Shown here piece by piece: positions 22,758-30,802 of a DNA stretch of 32,331 nucleotides. Within the stretch, counting starts at the first letter, position 1; each line of letters begins with the position of its first letter. Origin of the DNA: Limosilactobacillus gastricus DSM 16045 (GTDB lineage Bacteria; Bacillota; Bacilli; Lactobacillales; Lactobacillaceae); NCBI RefSeq assembly GCF_001434365.1, contig NZ_AZFN01000015.1, positions 1 through 32,331 on the forward strand, in the 5' to 3' direction. The notes beneath the pieces are model-generated. The model was not told where the DNA came from. It did not search any database and was given only the letters and a program-made list of their open reading frames with translations. Made by a program: the position numbers and the translations under genes.

Positions 22758-23527
22758 TGGTTAGCGTCCTCCTTTTGATAGTTAAATTGTTGATAGGTAT
22801 TTAGTTGGGCGCGTTGTTGCATTTGACGACTAACTTGATCATGGAGCCATTTTTGCTGGGCTTTTGTTTTGAGATTAGTTGGCGCTTGATAAGGGCCATC
22901 CAGATAGACCACGATCTTAGGTTGGCCCGTCCACCGTTTTCCTTGATAGGTGGTGGTCATGACAAAAGTGGGGACCTGATGACTAACCGCAAAGCGAAAT
23001 GAACTGGTCGCAAAGGGACGAATCTTGGTGTAGCTGGGCCAGACATGCGCCTCGGGATAAATGACGAGGTGGCCAGCTTGGTGCATAAGTTGGTCAATGG
23101 CGTCAATCATGGATCGTAGTTGGCTTTGAGTCTGACCAGTTGGAATGGCGCCACCATATTTTAATAGCTTTCCAATTATAGGAATGCCCCAATTAGCGGG
23201 TGCAGCTAAGGCATAGAAATGATAGGGATTGGTAATCAGTAGGGGCATAAAGACATCGTTAACGGGCTGTGTATGATTACCATAAATGATGTAAGCTTGC
23301 TGACGAAAGGGTTTGAGCTTAGCCAGATTGACGATCTTAACCCCGCAAAATAATCTGGTATAGATAAAGGCAAAGCCAGTTGCTCCGGTGCGGACTAACC
23401 AACGGATTAAGGATTGCCAAAGGCCGCGAGGTAGCCATTGGTAATCAGATGGTAACTGATAATCTTGATGCCGACTCTCGACAATATCATCGGTAAGGGA
23501 ATCATAATAATATGTCTTTTGGTTCAT
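22754..23527 (-). CDS. PlsC-like lysophospholipid/glycolipid acyltransferase
   Basis: A 257-residue member of the 1-acylglycerol-3-phosphate acyltransferase superfamily. The catalytic His block reads YGNHTQPVND, with five residues rather than the usual four between His and Asp. GGAIPTGQTQSQ and VIYPEAHVWPSY correspond to the later substrate-binding blocks, the last with PEA where PEG is common. An apolar stretch near 38-60 could anchor it to the membrane. It leads the operon with two GT8 enzymes, which hints at an acylated glycolipid or lipid-anchored glycan. The changed motif spacing leaves activity uncertain. Confidence 0.8.
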   Translation of the reverse strand: MNQKTYYYDSLTDDIVESRHQDYQLPSDYQWLPRGLWQSLIRWLVRTGATGFAFIYTRLFCGVKIVNLAKLKPFRQQAYIIYGNHTQPVNDVFMPLLITNPYHFYALAAPANWGIPIIGKLLKYGGAIPTGQTQSQLRSMIDAIDQLMHQAGHLVIYPEAHVWPSYTKIRPFATSSFRFAVSHQVPTFVMTTTYQGKRWTGQPKIVVYLDGPYQAPTNLKTKAQQKWLHDQVSRQMQQRAQLNTYQQFNYQKEDANQ

Positions 23528-23667
23528 GCAATGCTCCCCATATGTTTCGGATCATTAGGTTAATAAGTATATATTATAAACCTTTTTAATGAGTTACAAA
23601 ACCGCCTAAATTAATTGGTTTATGACAAACAAATTAAGAGGAATAGCTAGCAGTGGAATATCAGCTT

Positions 23668-23676
23668 TGCTATAAT
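23668..23676 (+). promoter_or_regulatory. Extended -10 element of the acetyltransferase fusion
   Basis: TGCTATAAT is a perfect extended -10. The matching -35 (TAGCAG near 23648) is poor. The cre site follows within about 12 bases. Confidence 0.5.
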
Positions 23677-23687
23677 AAAACGTATCT

Positions 23688-23703
23688 TTGAAAGCGGATT
23701 CAC
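23688..23703 (+). promoter_or_regulatory. cre site (CcpA) over the transcript start of the acetyltransferase fusion
   Basis: TTGAAAGCGGATTCAC matches WTGNAARCGNWWWCAW at 15 of 16 positions. Lying just after the -10 and abutting GGAGG at 23704, it fits a repressing position. Confidence 0.65.
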
Positions 23704-23713
23704 GGAGGCGACG

Positions 23714-24883
23714 ATGGACGTATTTGACCGGATGCAGAATGGTCATCTATACAAACCAGAAGATCCCAACCTCGGGATTTCAAATACCAAACAATTAAAG
23801 AAGCAACGGTTGTTCAACCAAACGGCGGATCAAACCATTTTAAAAAGGATGTTCGCCGCTTTTGGTGATGGAAGTCAACTGAGACCTCCGTTATCTTCTG
23901 TATGGGGCGGTCAATTCGTAGAAGTAGGTCAGGATGTTAAGATTGGTCCCGGTTTAACCTTAGTTGATGATGCGCCGATTATAATTGGTGATCGGGTTCA
24001 GATTGGTGCCAGCGTAACCATTTCGGTTGCTGGTCATCCGGTTGACCCGGCCTTACGTCGGTGTCGATTAGCTTTTAATCTGGCTGTCCACCTAGAGGAT
24101 GACTGTGTGATCGGTGATCAAGTCATTATTTTGCCAGGAGTAACTATCGGCAAAGGAGCAATTATTGAAGCCGGCAGTATTGTGACGAAAGATGTTCCAG
24201 CTCACGTGGTCGCTGCTGGCAATCCATGTCGCGTGATTCAGCAAGTGCAAGTAGAAAAAGGAGAACCTAAGATGGCAAAAAGTGAATTTGAAAAAATGCG
24301 GGACGGTAGTCTTTATTTACCTGAGGATCCAGCGATCTTAGCTGAACAGCAGATTCATATGAAATTGCAGTATCAGTACAATAATCTTGAACCAGGAGAT
24401 CCCCAACAAGCTGCCATGTTAAAAAAGATGTTTGCAGAGTGTGGGGAAGAATGTTATGTTGAACCGCCCTTGCATGCCAATTGGGGTGGTTTCCATACTC
24501 ATTTAGGTGATCGGGTGTATGCGAACTTCAATTTAACCTTAGTTGATGATGCCGATATTTATATCGGAGATGACACGATGATTGGACCCAACGTTAATAT
24601 CTCTACGGCGGGCCATCCGATTTGGCCAGCATATCGGCTTAAAAAATATCAACATAATCAACAGGTTCATATTGGTAAAAATTGTTGGCTTGGGGCTAAC
24701 GTAACAGTCTTACCAGGAGTAACCATTGGTGACAATACGGTCGTAGGGGCTGGAAGCGTGGTTACCAAGGACTTGCCTGCTAATGTCGTAGCCGTTGGGA
24801 ATCCATGTCGGGTGCTCCGTGAAATCAATGATCATGATCGTCAATACTATTATAAGGATCGACGGGTAGATTTGGATGAGTAG
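23714..24883 (+). CDS. Tandem fusion of two maltose/galactoside O-acetyltransferase-type proteins
   Basis: A 389-residue protein, about twice the usual 185-200. Each half has an N-terminal helical MAT segment (FDRMQNGHLYKPEDPNL; FEKMRDGSLYLPEDPAI) and a left-handed beta-helix ending in NPCRVI or NPCRVL. Both keep the catalytic His in AGHP. The second half has the expected ANFNLTLVDD, but the first reads IGPGLTLVDD, losing the Asn that normally contacts substrate. Met187 (ATG at 24272) is preceded by AAGGAG with an eight-base gap. The second enzyme can therefore probably still be made alone. Such enzymes acetylate sugars from acetyl-CoA and are trimeric. Confidence 0.88.
   Translation: MDVFDRMQNGHLYKPEDPNLGISNTKQLKKQRLFNQTADQTILKRMFAAFGDGSQLRPPLSSVWGGQFVEVGQDVKIGPGLTLVDDAPIIIGDRVQIGASVTISVAGHPVDPALRRCRLAFNLAVHLEDDCVIGDQVIILPGVTIGKGAIIEAGSIVTKDVPAHVVAAGNPCRVIQQVQVEKGEPKMAKSEFEKMRDGSLYLPEDPAILAEQQIHMKLQYQYNNLEPGDPQQAAMLKKMFAECGEECYVEPPLHANWGGFHTHLGDRVYANFNLTLVDDADIYIGDDTMIGPNVNISTAGHPIWPAYRLKKYQHNQQVHIGKNCWLGANVTVLPGVTIGDNTVVGAGSVVTKDLPANVVAVGNPCRVLREINDHDRQYYYKDRRVDLDE
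24258..24274 (+). promoter_or_regulatory. Internal ribosome site and ATG inside the acetyltransferase fusion
   Basis: AAGGAG (24258-24263), eight bases, ATG (24272) in frame. Starting here gives a 203-residue, complete single acetyltransferase. Confidence 0.65.
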
Positions 24884-24885
24884 AA

Positions 24886-24928
24886 AAAGGGTGGGAAGAA
24901 ACTAATTTACAGTCTCTTCCCACCCTTT
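24886..24928. terminator. Bidirectional terminator
   Basis: AAAGGGTGGGAAGA and TCTTCCCACCCTTT pair perfectly over 14 bases, with three more possible (ACT/AGT). It separates the acetyltransferase from the convergent SDR and resembles the hairpins of the repeats at 65 and 17471. Confidence 0.9.
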
Positions 24929-24934
24929 ATAAGA

Positions 24935-25765
24935 TTATCCGTGTAGTTGGTAACGACCAGTAGCCATGGCGGCAATGACTCCGCCATCAATTAAAAGATC
25001 AGTTCCGGTAATGAAACTATTTTTGGGATCAAGTAAGAATTCAGCGGCAGCCGCCACTTCATCTGGGGTTCCAGGACGTCCGGCCGGGCTTGTTTCGATC
25101 ATTTCACCATAAGCTTCCGGTTGAGCTGCTAATTCGTGCCGGGCCAAAGGAGTGATGATGACCCCAGGACTGACTGTGTTCAAGCGCGCCCCATGATCAC
25201 CCCATAAAACTGCTTCGTGTTGGACACGAACGATGTTAGCCCGCTTAGCAACACCATAGGCTAAGCCAGAATTATCAATTGCTTTAACGCCAGGTAAAAC
25301 GGCCAATTGATCAGCGGGGACGGTGGCTAATTGTCGTTCTAATTCCGGATCGAGTGGGAACATGTGACCAGCTTGACTGGAAATAACTAAGCCGGCACCG
25401 CCAGGAGCGATCACATTGCGAAAAATTTCTAAAGCAATTGCGGTTCCGACTAGGTCCACATCAATAATAGGTTGTGGATTAGCCATGTTGGGCGAGACCC
25501 CAGCGGTATGGATATAGTTAGTTACTTCACCGAGTGACTGAGCATAATCAGCAAAGGCTTGGATCGACTCTCGCTGACTTCCGTCGACAATTTTAGTTTC
25601 GACGACGAAGCCGGCATCAAGCAAGCCTTCCTTTGCCCGAGCAAGATTGTCTTCGTTAATGTCACCTAATAAGATGGTGTGGTTACTAGCTAGGCGTTGG
25701 ACGATTTTTAAACCCATTTGACCGGCACCTAACAAGACGATGATTTCTTTTGGTTGTTTTAACAT
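24935..25765 (-). CDS. SDR-family oxidoreductase
   Basis: A 276-residue Rossmann enzyme. The cofactor loop is GAGQMG (13-18), with Asp in LLGDINEDN favouring NAD(H). Catalytic residues are Ser in VISSQAGHM and YGVAK, separated by an unusually long insert of about 30 residues. The C-terminal ITGTDLLIDGG is standard for SDRs. GGAGG precedes the ATG. It is divergent from a LysR gene with a LysR box in between, so it is the likely target of that regulator. Relatives are often annotated as 3-oxoacyl-ACP or 3-alpha-hydroxysteroid dehydrogenase-like, but the substrate is not known. Confidence 0.87.
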   Translation of the reverse strand: MLKQPKEIIVLLGAGQMGLKIVQRLASNHTILLGDINEDNLARAKEGLLDAGFVVETKIVDGSQRESIQAFADYAQSLGEVTNYIHTAGVSPNMANPQPIIDVDLVGTAIALEIFRNVIAPGGAGLVISSQAGHMFPLDPELERQLATVPADQLAVLPGVKAIDNSGLAYGVAKRANIVRVQHEAVLWGDHGARLNTVSPGVIITPLARHELAAQPEAYGEMIETSPAGRPGTPDEVAAAAEFLLDPKNSFITGTDLLIDGGVIAAMATGRYQLHG

Positions 25766-25785
25766 AATTGTTGCCTCCTGATTTG

Positions 25786-25814
25786 TTTACAAGTTAATTG
25801 TAAAGGACCATAAT
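25786..25814 (+). promoter_or_regulatory. Promoter of the LysR gene with overlapping LysR box
   Basis: TTTACA (25786-25791), 17 bases, CATAAT (25809-25814). The palindrome TTACAA-GTTAA-TTGTAA at 25787-25803 overlaps the -35 and carries T-N11-A, as expected for an autoregulated LysR gene. Confidence 0.6.
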
Positions 25815-25874
25815 AGAAAATGTTAGCTGAATATTTCTATTATCAATTCAAAAATTTAATTATGAGTTCAATAA

Positions 25875-26764
25875 TGAATTCACGACAAATTAACTCCGCC
25901 TTAGAATTGGCGCGAACCTTAAATTTTAATCAAGCTGCAGAAAACCTATTTATTTCCCAACCAACTCTTTCCTACCACATTAAAACCCTTGAAGAAGAGG
26001 TGGGCATCAAACTATTTGAACGCTCAGGGAAGGGCGCCGTATTGACCCCAGGGGGGAAACAATTTATTCATGATCTTCGCCAAATCAACCATGACCTATC
26101 AATGGCGATTGAACGAGCTCAAAATTTAGGGTGCCAATATCAGTCCTCTATTCGCTTGGGGGTGTTTGGCCTTTCAGCTTTGCCCCATTTGCCAGAGGCC
26201 ATTTTAGAATTTAATCAGCAATATCCAGAAATTTTTGTGGATGTGGTTTTTGAATCGGGAAACGATCAATTAGACCAACTGCTAACGGGCCAGCTAGATT
26301 TGTCTTTTGCAGTGACCTCGAGTTTGCCTAAGGGCGGAGATTTACAAACTATTCCCTTATACGACAGTCCCATTAATTTATTAGTTAATCAGCAGGATCC
26401 CCTGGCTAATTTAGGGAAAGTTGAGTTAGGTCAGTTAGCTAACCGGACTTTAATCGTCGGTTCGGTTAGTCCGAAGGAATTAAAACATCTTCAGAATCAA
26501 GTTGTCACCAATTATCAGGTCCAAACGATTAATTCCCCCAATCACGCCACCACCATTACCCATGTGTTAACGAAGCGGGGGATTTGTCTAACGCCGACTT
26601 TTTTAAAGGATGCGACGCCGGGCTTGACCTGGCTATCATTAGCAGAAGAAGTGTTGATCCCTTGCTCAATGGTGATGCGACGCGGTGAAATTCCAGCGTC
26701 TTTACGAACCTTAATTGATATCTTAATCCAGGTCCATCAAGGGGCTGGGCAGCGATCTGATTAA
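25875..26764 (+). CDS. LysR-family transcriptional regulator
   Basis: A regulator of about 296 residues. The winged helix-turn-helix is clear (LNFNQAAENLFISQPTLSYH, then LFERSGKGAVLTPGG), followed by the substrate-binding-like domain. The open frame reaches back to an ATG at 25820. That lies at the predicted transcript start, so the family-typical MNSRQINSALELA start at 25875 is preferred; 25863 is possible. No start has a strong ribosome site. It probably controls the divergent SDR and itself through the box at 25787. Confidence 0.88.
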
Positions 26765-26791
26765 CGAACTTAAAAAAGTTAAAAATCATCC

Positions 26792-26820
26792 TTGACAAAA
26801 CAAAAGATGATTGTTAGGAT
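26792..26820 (+). promoter_or_regulatory. Promoter of the Met T-box operon
   Basis: TTGACA (26792-26797), 17 bases, TAGGAT (26815-26820), placing the transcript start near 26827, just ahead of T-box stem I. Confidence 0.65.
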
Positions 26821-26826
26821 AATTAA

Positions 26827-27117
26827 AAATTAATTATAAAACGCTGAGAAGAGATAAGTAGTAATGGTTTCGAGGAACAGAGAACTAACGGTTGGTGTGA
26901 GTTAGGCAGGTAAACCTTATGAAAATGGTCTTGGAGCTAGATTTATTGCAAGGATGACAAGCGATAAACGAGTGATGAACGATATCTCATCCGACTATAA
27001 TTTTGTAGTTAGTAAGGGCTAATATGTGAGTATTAGCTGAAACGAGGGTGGTATCACGTTAATGGTTCCATTAACCGTCCCTAGGAAGTATCCATTGATA
27101 TTTCCTAGGGACTTTTT
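26827..27117 (+). promoter_or_regulatory. T-box leader, predicted methionine-specific
   Basis: The leader shows stem I with GAGAAGAGATAAGTAG, the terminal-loop pattern CGAGGAACAGAGAACTAACG and GGTTGGTGTGAG, then GAAAATGGTC at the specifier side, read as ATG (Met). The T-box GAGGGTGGTATCACG lies at 27044-27058. A terminator GTCCCTAGGAA...TTCCTAGGGAC plus TTTTT lies at 27077-27117, and its left arm can pair with the T-box as antiterminator. Uncharged tRNA-Met would allow read-through to the cyclase and two MetE-like genes, which agrees with a methionine role. Confidence 0.9.
27077..27117 (+). terminator. Regulated terminator of the T-box leader
   Basis: GTCCCTAGGAA and TTCCTAGGGAC pair perfectly over 11 bases and are followed by TTTTT. 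It competes with pairing of CCGTCCCT to the T-box. Confidence 0.9.
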
Positions 27118-27144
27118 ATTTGCTCAGCGGAAAGGGGTTTAGAA

Positions 27145-27885
27145 ATGACGAAAACTTCAACACAAGCGCTATTTGAACAATTAAAAAGTAAGCACTGGGT
27201 GGATTTGACCCATCCCTTTGGCCCGGATAGCCCACACTTCCCAGCTTTCCAGCCGGCGGAATTTAAAACAATTTTTACCACGGATCAGGATGGCTTCTTC
27301 GTTAAGCAATATACTTTTCCCGGTCAATATGGGACCCATTTGGATCCACCCGTGCACTTTTACGCAGGTGATCAACGCTATATTGATGATTTGCCGATCA
27401 AAGATTTAGTGTTACCTCTGGTGGTCATTGACCACAGTGAGCTAGCTGCACAAGATCCAGATCGCAGTTTAACTGTTGCGGATCTGCAAGCTTGGGAGCA
27501 AGAACATGGTGAAATCCCAGCGGGGGCTTTCGTGGCCCTGCGGACGGATTGGAGTAAGCGGTGGCCATCACAAGCCAAATTCGAAAATCAGGATGCGGCC
27601 GGACAAAACCATTATCCCGGCTGGAGCATTGAAGCACTTAAATATATTTATGAAGAGCGCCATGCCAAAGCGAACGGTCATGAAACCTTTGACACTGACA
27701 CGGCGGTGGATCAAACGGATGGTTTGCCAGCGGAGTATTATGTGTTATCGCATGGTCACTTTCAAGTGGAGTTGTTAACGAATCTTGATCAAGTTCCAGC
27801 TACGGGAGCAGAAATTCTAATTTCAGTGCCGCGGGCTGAAAAAGCCCCAGGTTTTCCGGTACGAGCAGTGGCCATTTTTGATTAG
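27145..27885 (+). CDS. Cyclase-family metal-dependent hydrolase (kynurenine formamidase-like)
   Basis: A 246-residue protein of the bacterial cyclase family (PF04199 pattern). The metal motif HxDxxxH appears as GTHLDPPVHF with His65, Asp67 and His71. LTHPFGPDSPHFPAF and PAGAFVALRTDWSKRW are the flanking conserved blocks. Known relatives hydrolyse N-formylkynurenine or other amides and lactones. Its position as first gene after a Met T-box, 34 bases before the first MetE-like gene, ties it to methionine supply rather than tryptophan breakdown. Its true substrate in that setting is unknown. Confidence 0.85.
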   Translation: MTKTSTQALFEQLKSKHWVDLTHPFGPDSPHFPAFQPAEFKTIFTTDQDGFFVKQYTFPGQYGTHLDPPVHFYAGDQRYIDDLPIKDLVLPLVVIDHSELAAQDPDRSLTVADLQAWEQEHGEIPAGAFVALRTDWSKRWPSQAKFENQDAAGQNHYPGWSIEALKYIYEERHAKANGHETFDTDTAVDQTDGLPAEYYVLSHGHFQVELLTNLDQVPATGAEILISVPRAEKAPGFPVRAVAIFD

Positions 27886-27919
27886 TAACGAGGTAGAAGA
27901 GAAAGAGAGTGTGTAGATT

Positions 27920-29032
27920 ATGACAAAATTACATTATGATATTGTAGGTAGCTTTTTACGTCCAGCAGCTTTAAAGACGGCGCGCGAACAATTTGAACAT
28001 GGCCAGATTGATCATGACCAATTAAAGCAAGTTGAAGATCAAGAAATCAAAAAGTTGGTTCAAAAGGAAATTCAGGTCGGCTTAAAGGTGGTTTCCGATG
28101 GCGAATTTCGGCGGAGTTACTGGCACCTAGATACCTTCTGGGGCTTTGGGGGCGTTAAACATACAGTTCCTAAGAATGGTTACTTCTTCCATGATGAAGA
28201 AACCCGGGCCGATTCAGCGCAAGTTGCTGGTAAAATTAGCTTTCAACCAGGACATCCTGATGTAGAGGCCTTCAAATTCTTGAAGACTTTAACGGATGGG
28301 ACCGATGTAACACCTCGGCAAAGTATTCCCGCTCCAGCTCAGTTCTATGCGGAATTAGTCCGCGGGGAAGAAAATATCGCCGCCATCAAGCAATATTATG
28401 ACCAAGAAGCTGACCTTTTGGCTGATATTTCCAAGGCCTATCGTGATTTGATTTTGGCTTTGTATGACGCGGGGGCCCGGGATATTAAGCTGGATGATTG
28501 TACTTGGGGAATGGTCGTCGATGATGAGTTTTGGGCTACGATGGCCTCAGCTGGTTTTGATCGGGATGCCTTACAAGACACCTACTTAAAAGTTAATAAC
28601 GACGCTTTAGTTGATTTGCCGGCGGATTTACGAATTTCAACCCATATCTGTCGGGGAAACTATCATTCTACCTGGGCTGCTCAAGGTGGCTATGCCCCAG
28701 TCGCTAGTCATCTGTTTGCCAAGGAAAAGGTGGAGGCCTTCTATCTTGAATTTGATGATGATCGGTCTGGGGACTTTGCGCCGCTTGCCGGGGTGCCAGC
28801 CGGTAAAGAAGTCGTGGTTGGTCTAGTCACTAGTAAAAAGCCGGAACTTGAAGATCCAGCAACGCTTAAAGCGCGGGTTCAAGAGGCCAGTCAATATGTA
28901 GCATTAGAAGATTTGGCGCTTTCAACGCAATGTGGCTTTGCCTCAACCGAAGAAGGTAACAAGCTAACTGAAGACCAACAGTGGGCCAAGATTAAGTTAG
29001 TAATTGATACTGCCAAGGAAATCTGGGGATAA
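27920..29032 (+). CDS. Cobalamin-independent methionine synthase C-domain protein (YxjG/YxjH-like)
   Basis: A 370-residue TIM barrel that matches only the catalytic half of MetE, as in Bacillus YxjG/YxjH. Zinc ligands expected from MetE are present: His242 and Cys244 (STHICRGN), Glu277 (FYLEFDDDRSG) and Cys338 (STQCGF). It should transfer a methyl group to homocysteine. Lacking the N-terminal MetE half, its methyl donor is uncertain; a folate or another methylated compound is possible. Second gene of the Met T-box operon and followed after 16 bases by a close paralog. Confidence 0.9.
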   Translation: MTKLHYDIVGSFLRPAALKTAREQFEHGQIDHDQLKQVEDQEIKKLVQKEIQVGLKVVSDGEFRRSYWHLDTFWGFGGVKHTVPKNGYFFHDEETRADSAQVAGKISFQPGHPDVEAFKFLKTLTDGTDVTPRQSIPAPAQFYAELVRGEENIAAIKQYYDQEADLLADISKAYRDLILALYDAGARDIKLDDCTWGMVVDDEFWATMASAGFDRDALQDTYLKVNNDALVDLPADLRISTHICRGNYHSTWAAQGGYAPVASHLFAKEKVEAFYLEFDDDRSGDFAPLAGVPAGKEVVVGLVTSKKPELEDPATLKARVQEASQYVALEDLALSTQCGFASTEEGNKLTEDQQWAKIKLVIDTAKEIWG

Positions 29033-29048
29033 AAGGAGATAATAAATT

Positions 29049-30158
29049 ATGACGAACTTACATTACGATATTGTGGGGAGTTTTTTACGCCCCGAAGCTT
29101 TAAAGCAAGCCCGCGAACAATTTGAACAAGGTCAAATTGATCATGATCAATTGAAACAAGTTGAGGATCAAGAAATCCAAAAGTTAGTGCAAAAGGAAGT
29201 CGAAGCCGGCTTAAAGGTGGTTTCTGATGGTGAATTCCGGCGGAGTTACTGGCACTTAGATACTTTCTGGGGCTTTGATGGGGTTGACCATACCCAAGCG
29301 GAGCATGGTTACTTCTTCCACGATGAAGAAACCCGGGCCGATTCGGCGACTGTGGTCGGAAAGATCAAGTTTAACCCTCAACATCCTGATTTGTTGGCCT
29401 TCAAATTTTTAAAATCCATTACGCCAGCTGGAATTGTTCCCCGCCAGAGTTTCCCTTCTCCTGCACAATTATATTTTGAATTGGTGCGGGATGAACGTAA
29501 TGTCAAAGCCTTAGAAAAGGTTTATCCAAATACAGACGAATTGTTGGCCGACGTTTCTAATGCTTATCGGGATTTAATCCTCGCTCTTTACGATGCGGGA
29601 GCACGTGATATCAAGTTGGATGATTGTACCTGGGGTGTCCTAGTGGATGAATCATTCTGGCAGGGACCCGGAAGTGAAATCTTTGATCGGACCGACTTAC
29701 AAAGTAAGTTCTTGCAATTGAATAATGATGCCTTGGTTGATTTGCCGGATGATCTGCGGATTTCGACCCACGTTTGTCGCGGGAATTTCCACTCGACGTG
29801 GGCTTCTAGTGGTGGTTATGCCCCAGTTGCCGAAGATTTGTTTGCCAAGGAAAAGGTCGATGCCTTTTACCTTGAATTTGATGATGATCGGTCTGGAGAC
29901 TTTGCACCTTTGGCCGAAGTGCCAGCCGGCAAAGAAGTGGTGATCGGTTTGGTAACAAGTAAGAAACCAGAACTAGAGGACCCAGCAGTCTTAAAAGCGC
30001 GGGTGAAAGAGGCTAGTCAATACGTGGCATTAGAAGATTTGGCACTTTCAACACAATGTGGCTTCGCCTCGACGGAAGAAGGAAATAAGTTAACCGAAGC
30101 TCAACAATGGGCCAAGATTAAGTTAGTAATTGATACCGCCAAAGAAATTTGGGGATAA
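29049..30158 (+). CDS. Cobalamin-independent methionine synthase C-domain protein, tandem paralog
   Basis: A 369-residue paralog of the preceding gene with the same zinc ligands (STHVCRGN, FYLEFDDDRSG, STQCGF). The N-terminal 80 and C-terminal 100 residues are almost identical between the two. The middle differs: SFQPGHPDVEAF against KFNPQHPDLLAF, and the stretch around residues 125-220. AAAAGGAG lies before its ATG. The unequal divergence suggests duplication with later change in the donor- or substrate-facing middle, or gene conversion of the ends. A terminator follows at 30168. Confidence 0.9.
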   Translation: MTNLHYDIVGSFLRPEALKQAREQFEQGQIDHDQLKQVEDQEIQKLVQKEVEAGLKVVSDGEFRRSYWHLDTFWGFDGVDHTQAEHGYFFHDEETRADSATVVGKIKFNPQHPDLLAFKFLKSITPAGIVPRQSFPSPAQLYFELVRDERNVKALEKVYPNTDELLADVSNAYRDLILALYDAGARDIKLDDCTWGVLVDESFWQGPGSEIFDRTDLQSKFLQLNNDALVDLPDDLRISTHVCRGNFHSTWASSGGYAPVAEDLFAKEKVDAFYLEFDDDRSGDFAPLAEVPAGKEVVIGLVTSKKPELEDPAVLKARVKEASQYVALEDLALSTQCGFASTEEGNKLTEAQQWAKIKLVIDTAKEIWG

Positions 30159-30167
30159 ATTAATCAT

Positions 30168-30201
30168 GAGAAGATGGGGTAACTGTCTTCTCTTTCTTTT
30201 T
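30168..30201 (+). terminator. Terminator of the Met operon
   Basis: GAGAAGA and TCTTCTC pair around an 11-base loop and are followed by TTTCTTTTT. Confidence 0.75.
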
Positions 30202-30288
30202 GCTTTGTAAAATTAAAAGAGCACTGTTAGATTTCTCTATCAGTACTCAATAGTGAATAACCAAAGTTATTTTGTTATCTGTTTATAT

Positions 30289-30549
30289 TTATTTATAGTG
30301 ATCTCTAAAAGACAAGAAAAAGATTTCATCTTTTTCTACCATATAGACCAATCGATGTTCATCATTAATACGGCGCGACCAAGTTCCTGAGTAGCGATAT
30401 TTCAATGGTTCAGGTTTCCCAATACCTTCAAAAGGATTGCGTTTAATATCATCAATCAAACGATTAATCCTCTTGAGTATTTTTTTGTCTTCACGTTGCC
30501 ATGGAATGTAATCTTTCCAGGCCTGTTCTGTAAAGTTAAACATCTTCAT
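30289..30549 (-). CDS. yoeB: YoeB/Txe-family mRNA-interferase toxin
   Basis: An 86-residue RelE-superfamily toxin that cleaves mRNA at the ribosomal A site. YoeB catalytic positions are all present with a one-residue shift: Glu47 (GKPEPLKY), Arg66 (DEHRLVY), His84 and Tyr85 near the C-terminus (FRDHYK). The N-terminal FTEQAWKDYIPWQREDKKI is typical of the family. The gene overlaps the antitoxin end by 14 bases, as expected for a co-translated type II pair. It looks intact. Confidence 0.93.
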   Translation of the reverse strand: MKMFNFTEQAWKDYIPWQREDKKILKRINRLIDDIKRNPFEGIGKPEPLKYRYSGTWSRRINDEHRLVYMVEKDEIFFLSFRDHYK

Positions 30550-30802
30550 CCTCTACCAGTTGGTGCTGTTCGACATTTCTTTGCTTAACCTGTTCTATCC
30601 CGGATAGAACCTTATCAGAAAGATATTCATTACTCATTAGTCGAATTGTTTCTTGAATACTATCCCAATTTTCTTTGGATAAAACAACAATGTCTTCGTC
30701 AGGGTTTTTGTTAACTACCATTAATGGCTCATATTCGTCATTAACCTTTTTCATGTAGTCCTTGAGGTTATTTCTAAAGTTAGAATAAACTATAGCGTCC
30801 AT
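30536..30802 (-). CDS. yefM: YefM/Axe-family antitoxin
   Basis: An 88-residue Phd/YefM antitoxin. The N-terminal YSNFRNNLKDYMKKVNDE folds as the DNA-binding half and LSKENWDSIQETIRLMSN joins to the toxin-neutralising tail, which is acidic at its end (VEDEDV). AGAGGT is only two bases from the ATG at 30808 but eight from that at 30802, so the latter is chosen. A TGTACA motif covers the start and another covers the -35, matching the operator core known for YefM-YoeB autorepression. Confidence 0.92.
   Translation of the reverse strand: MDAIVYSNFRNNLKDYMKKVNDEYEPLMVVNKNPDEDIVVLSKENWDSIQETIRLMSNEYLSDKVLSGIEQVKQRNVEQHQLVEDEDV

Noticed and set aside
25820-25874. N-terminal extension of the second LysR gene
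   Set aside because: The ATG at 25820 lies at the predicted transcript start and the extra residues precede the family-typical start.
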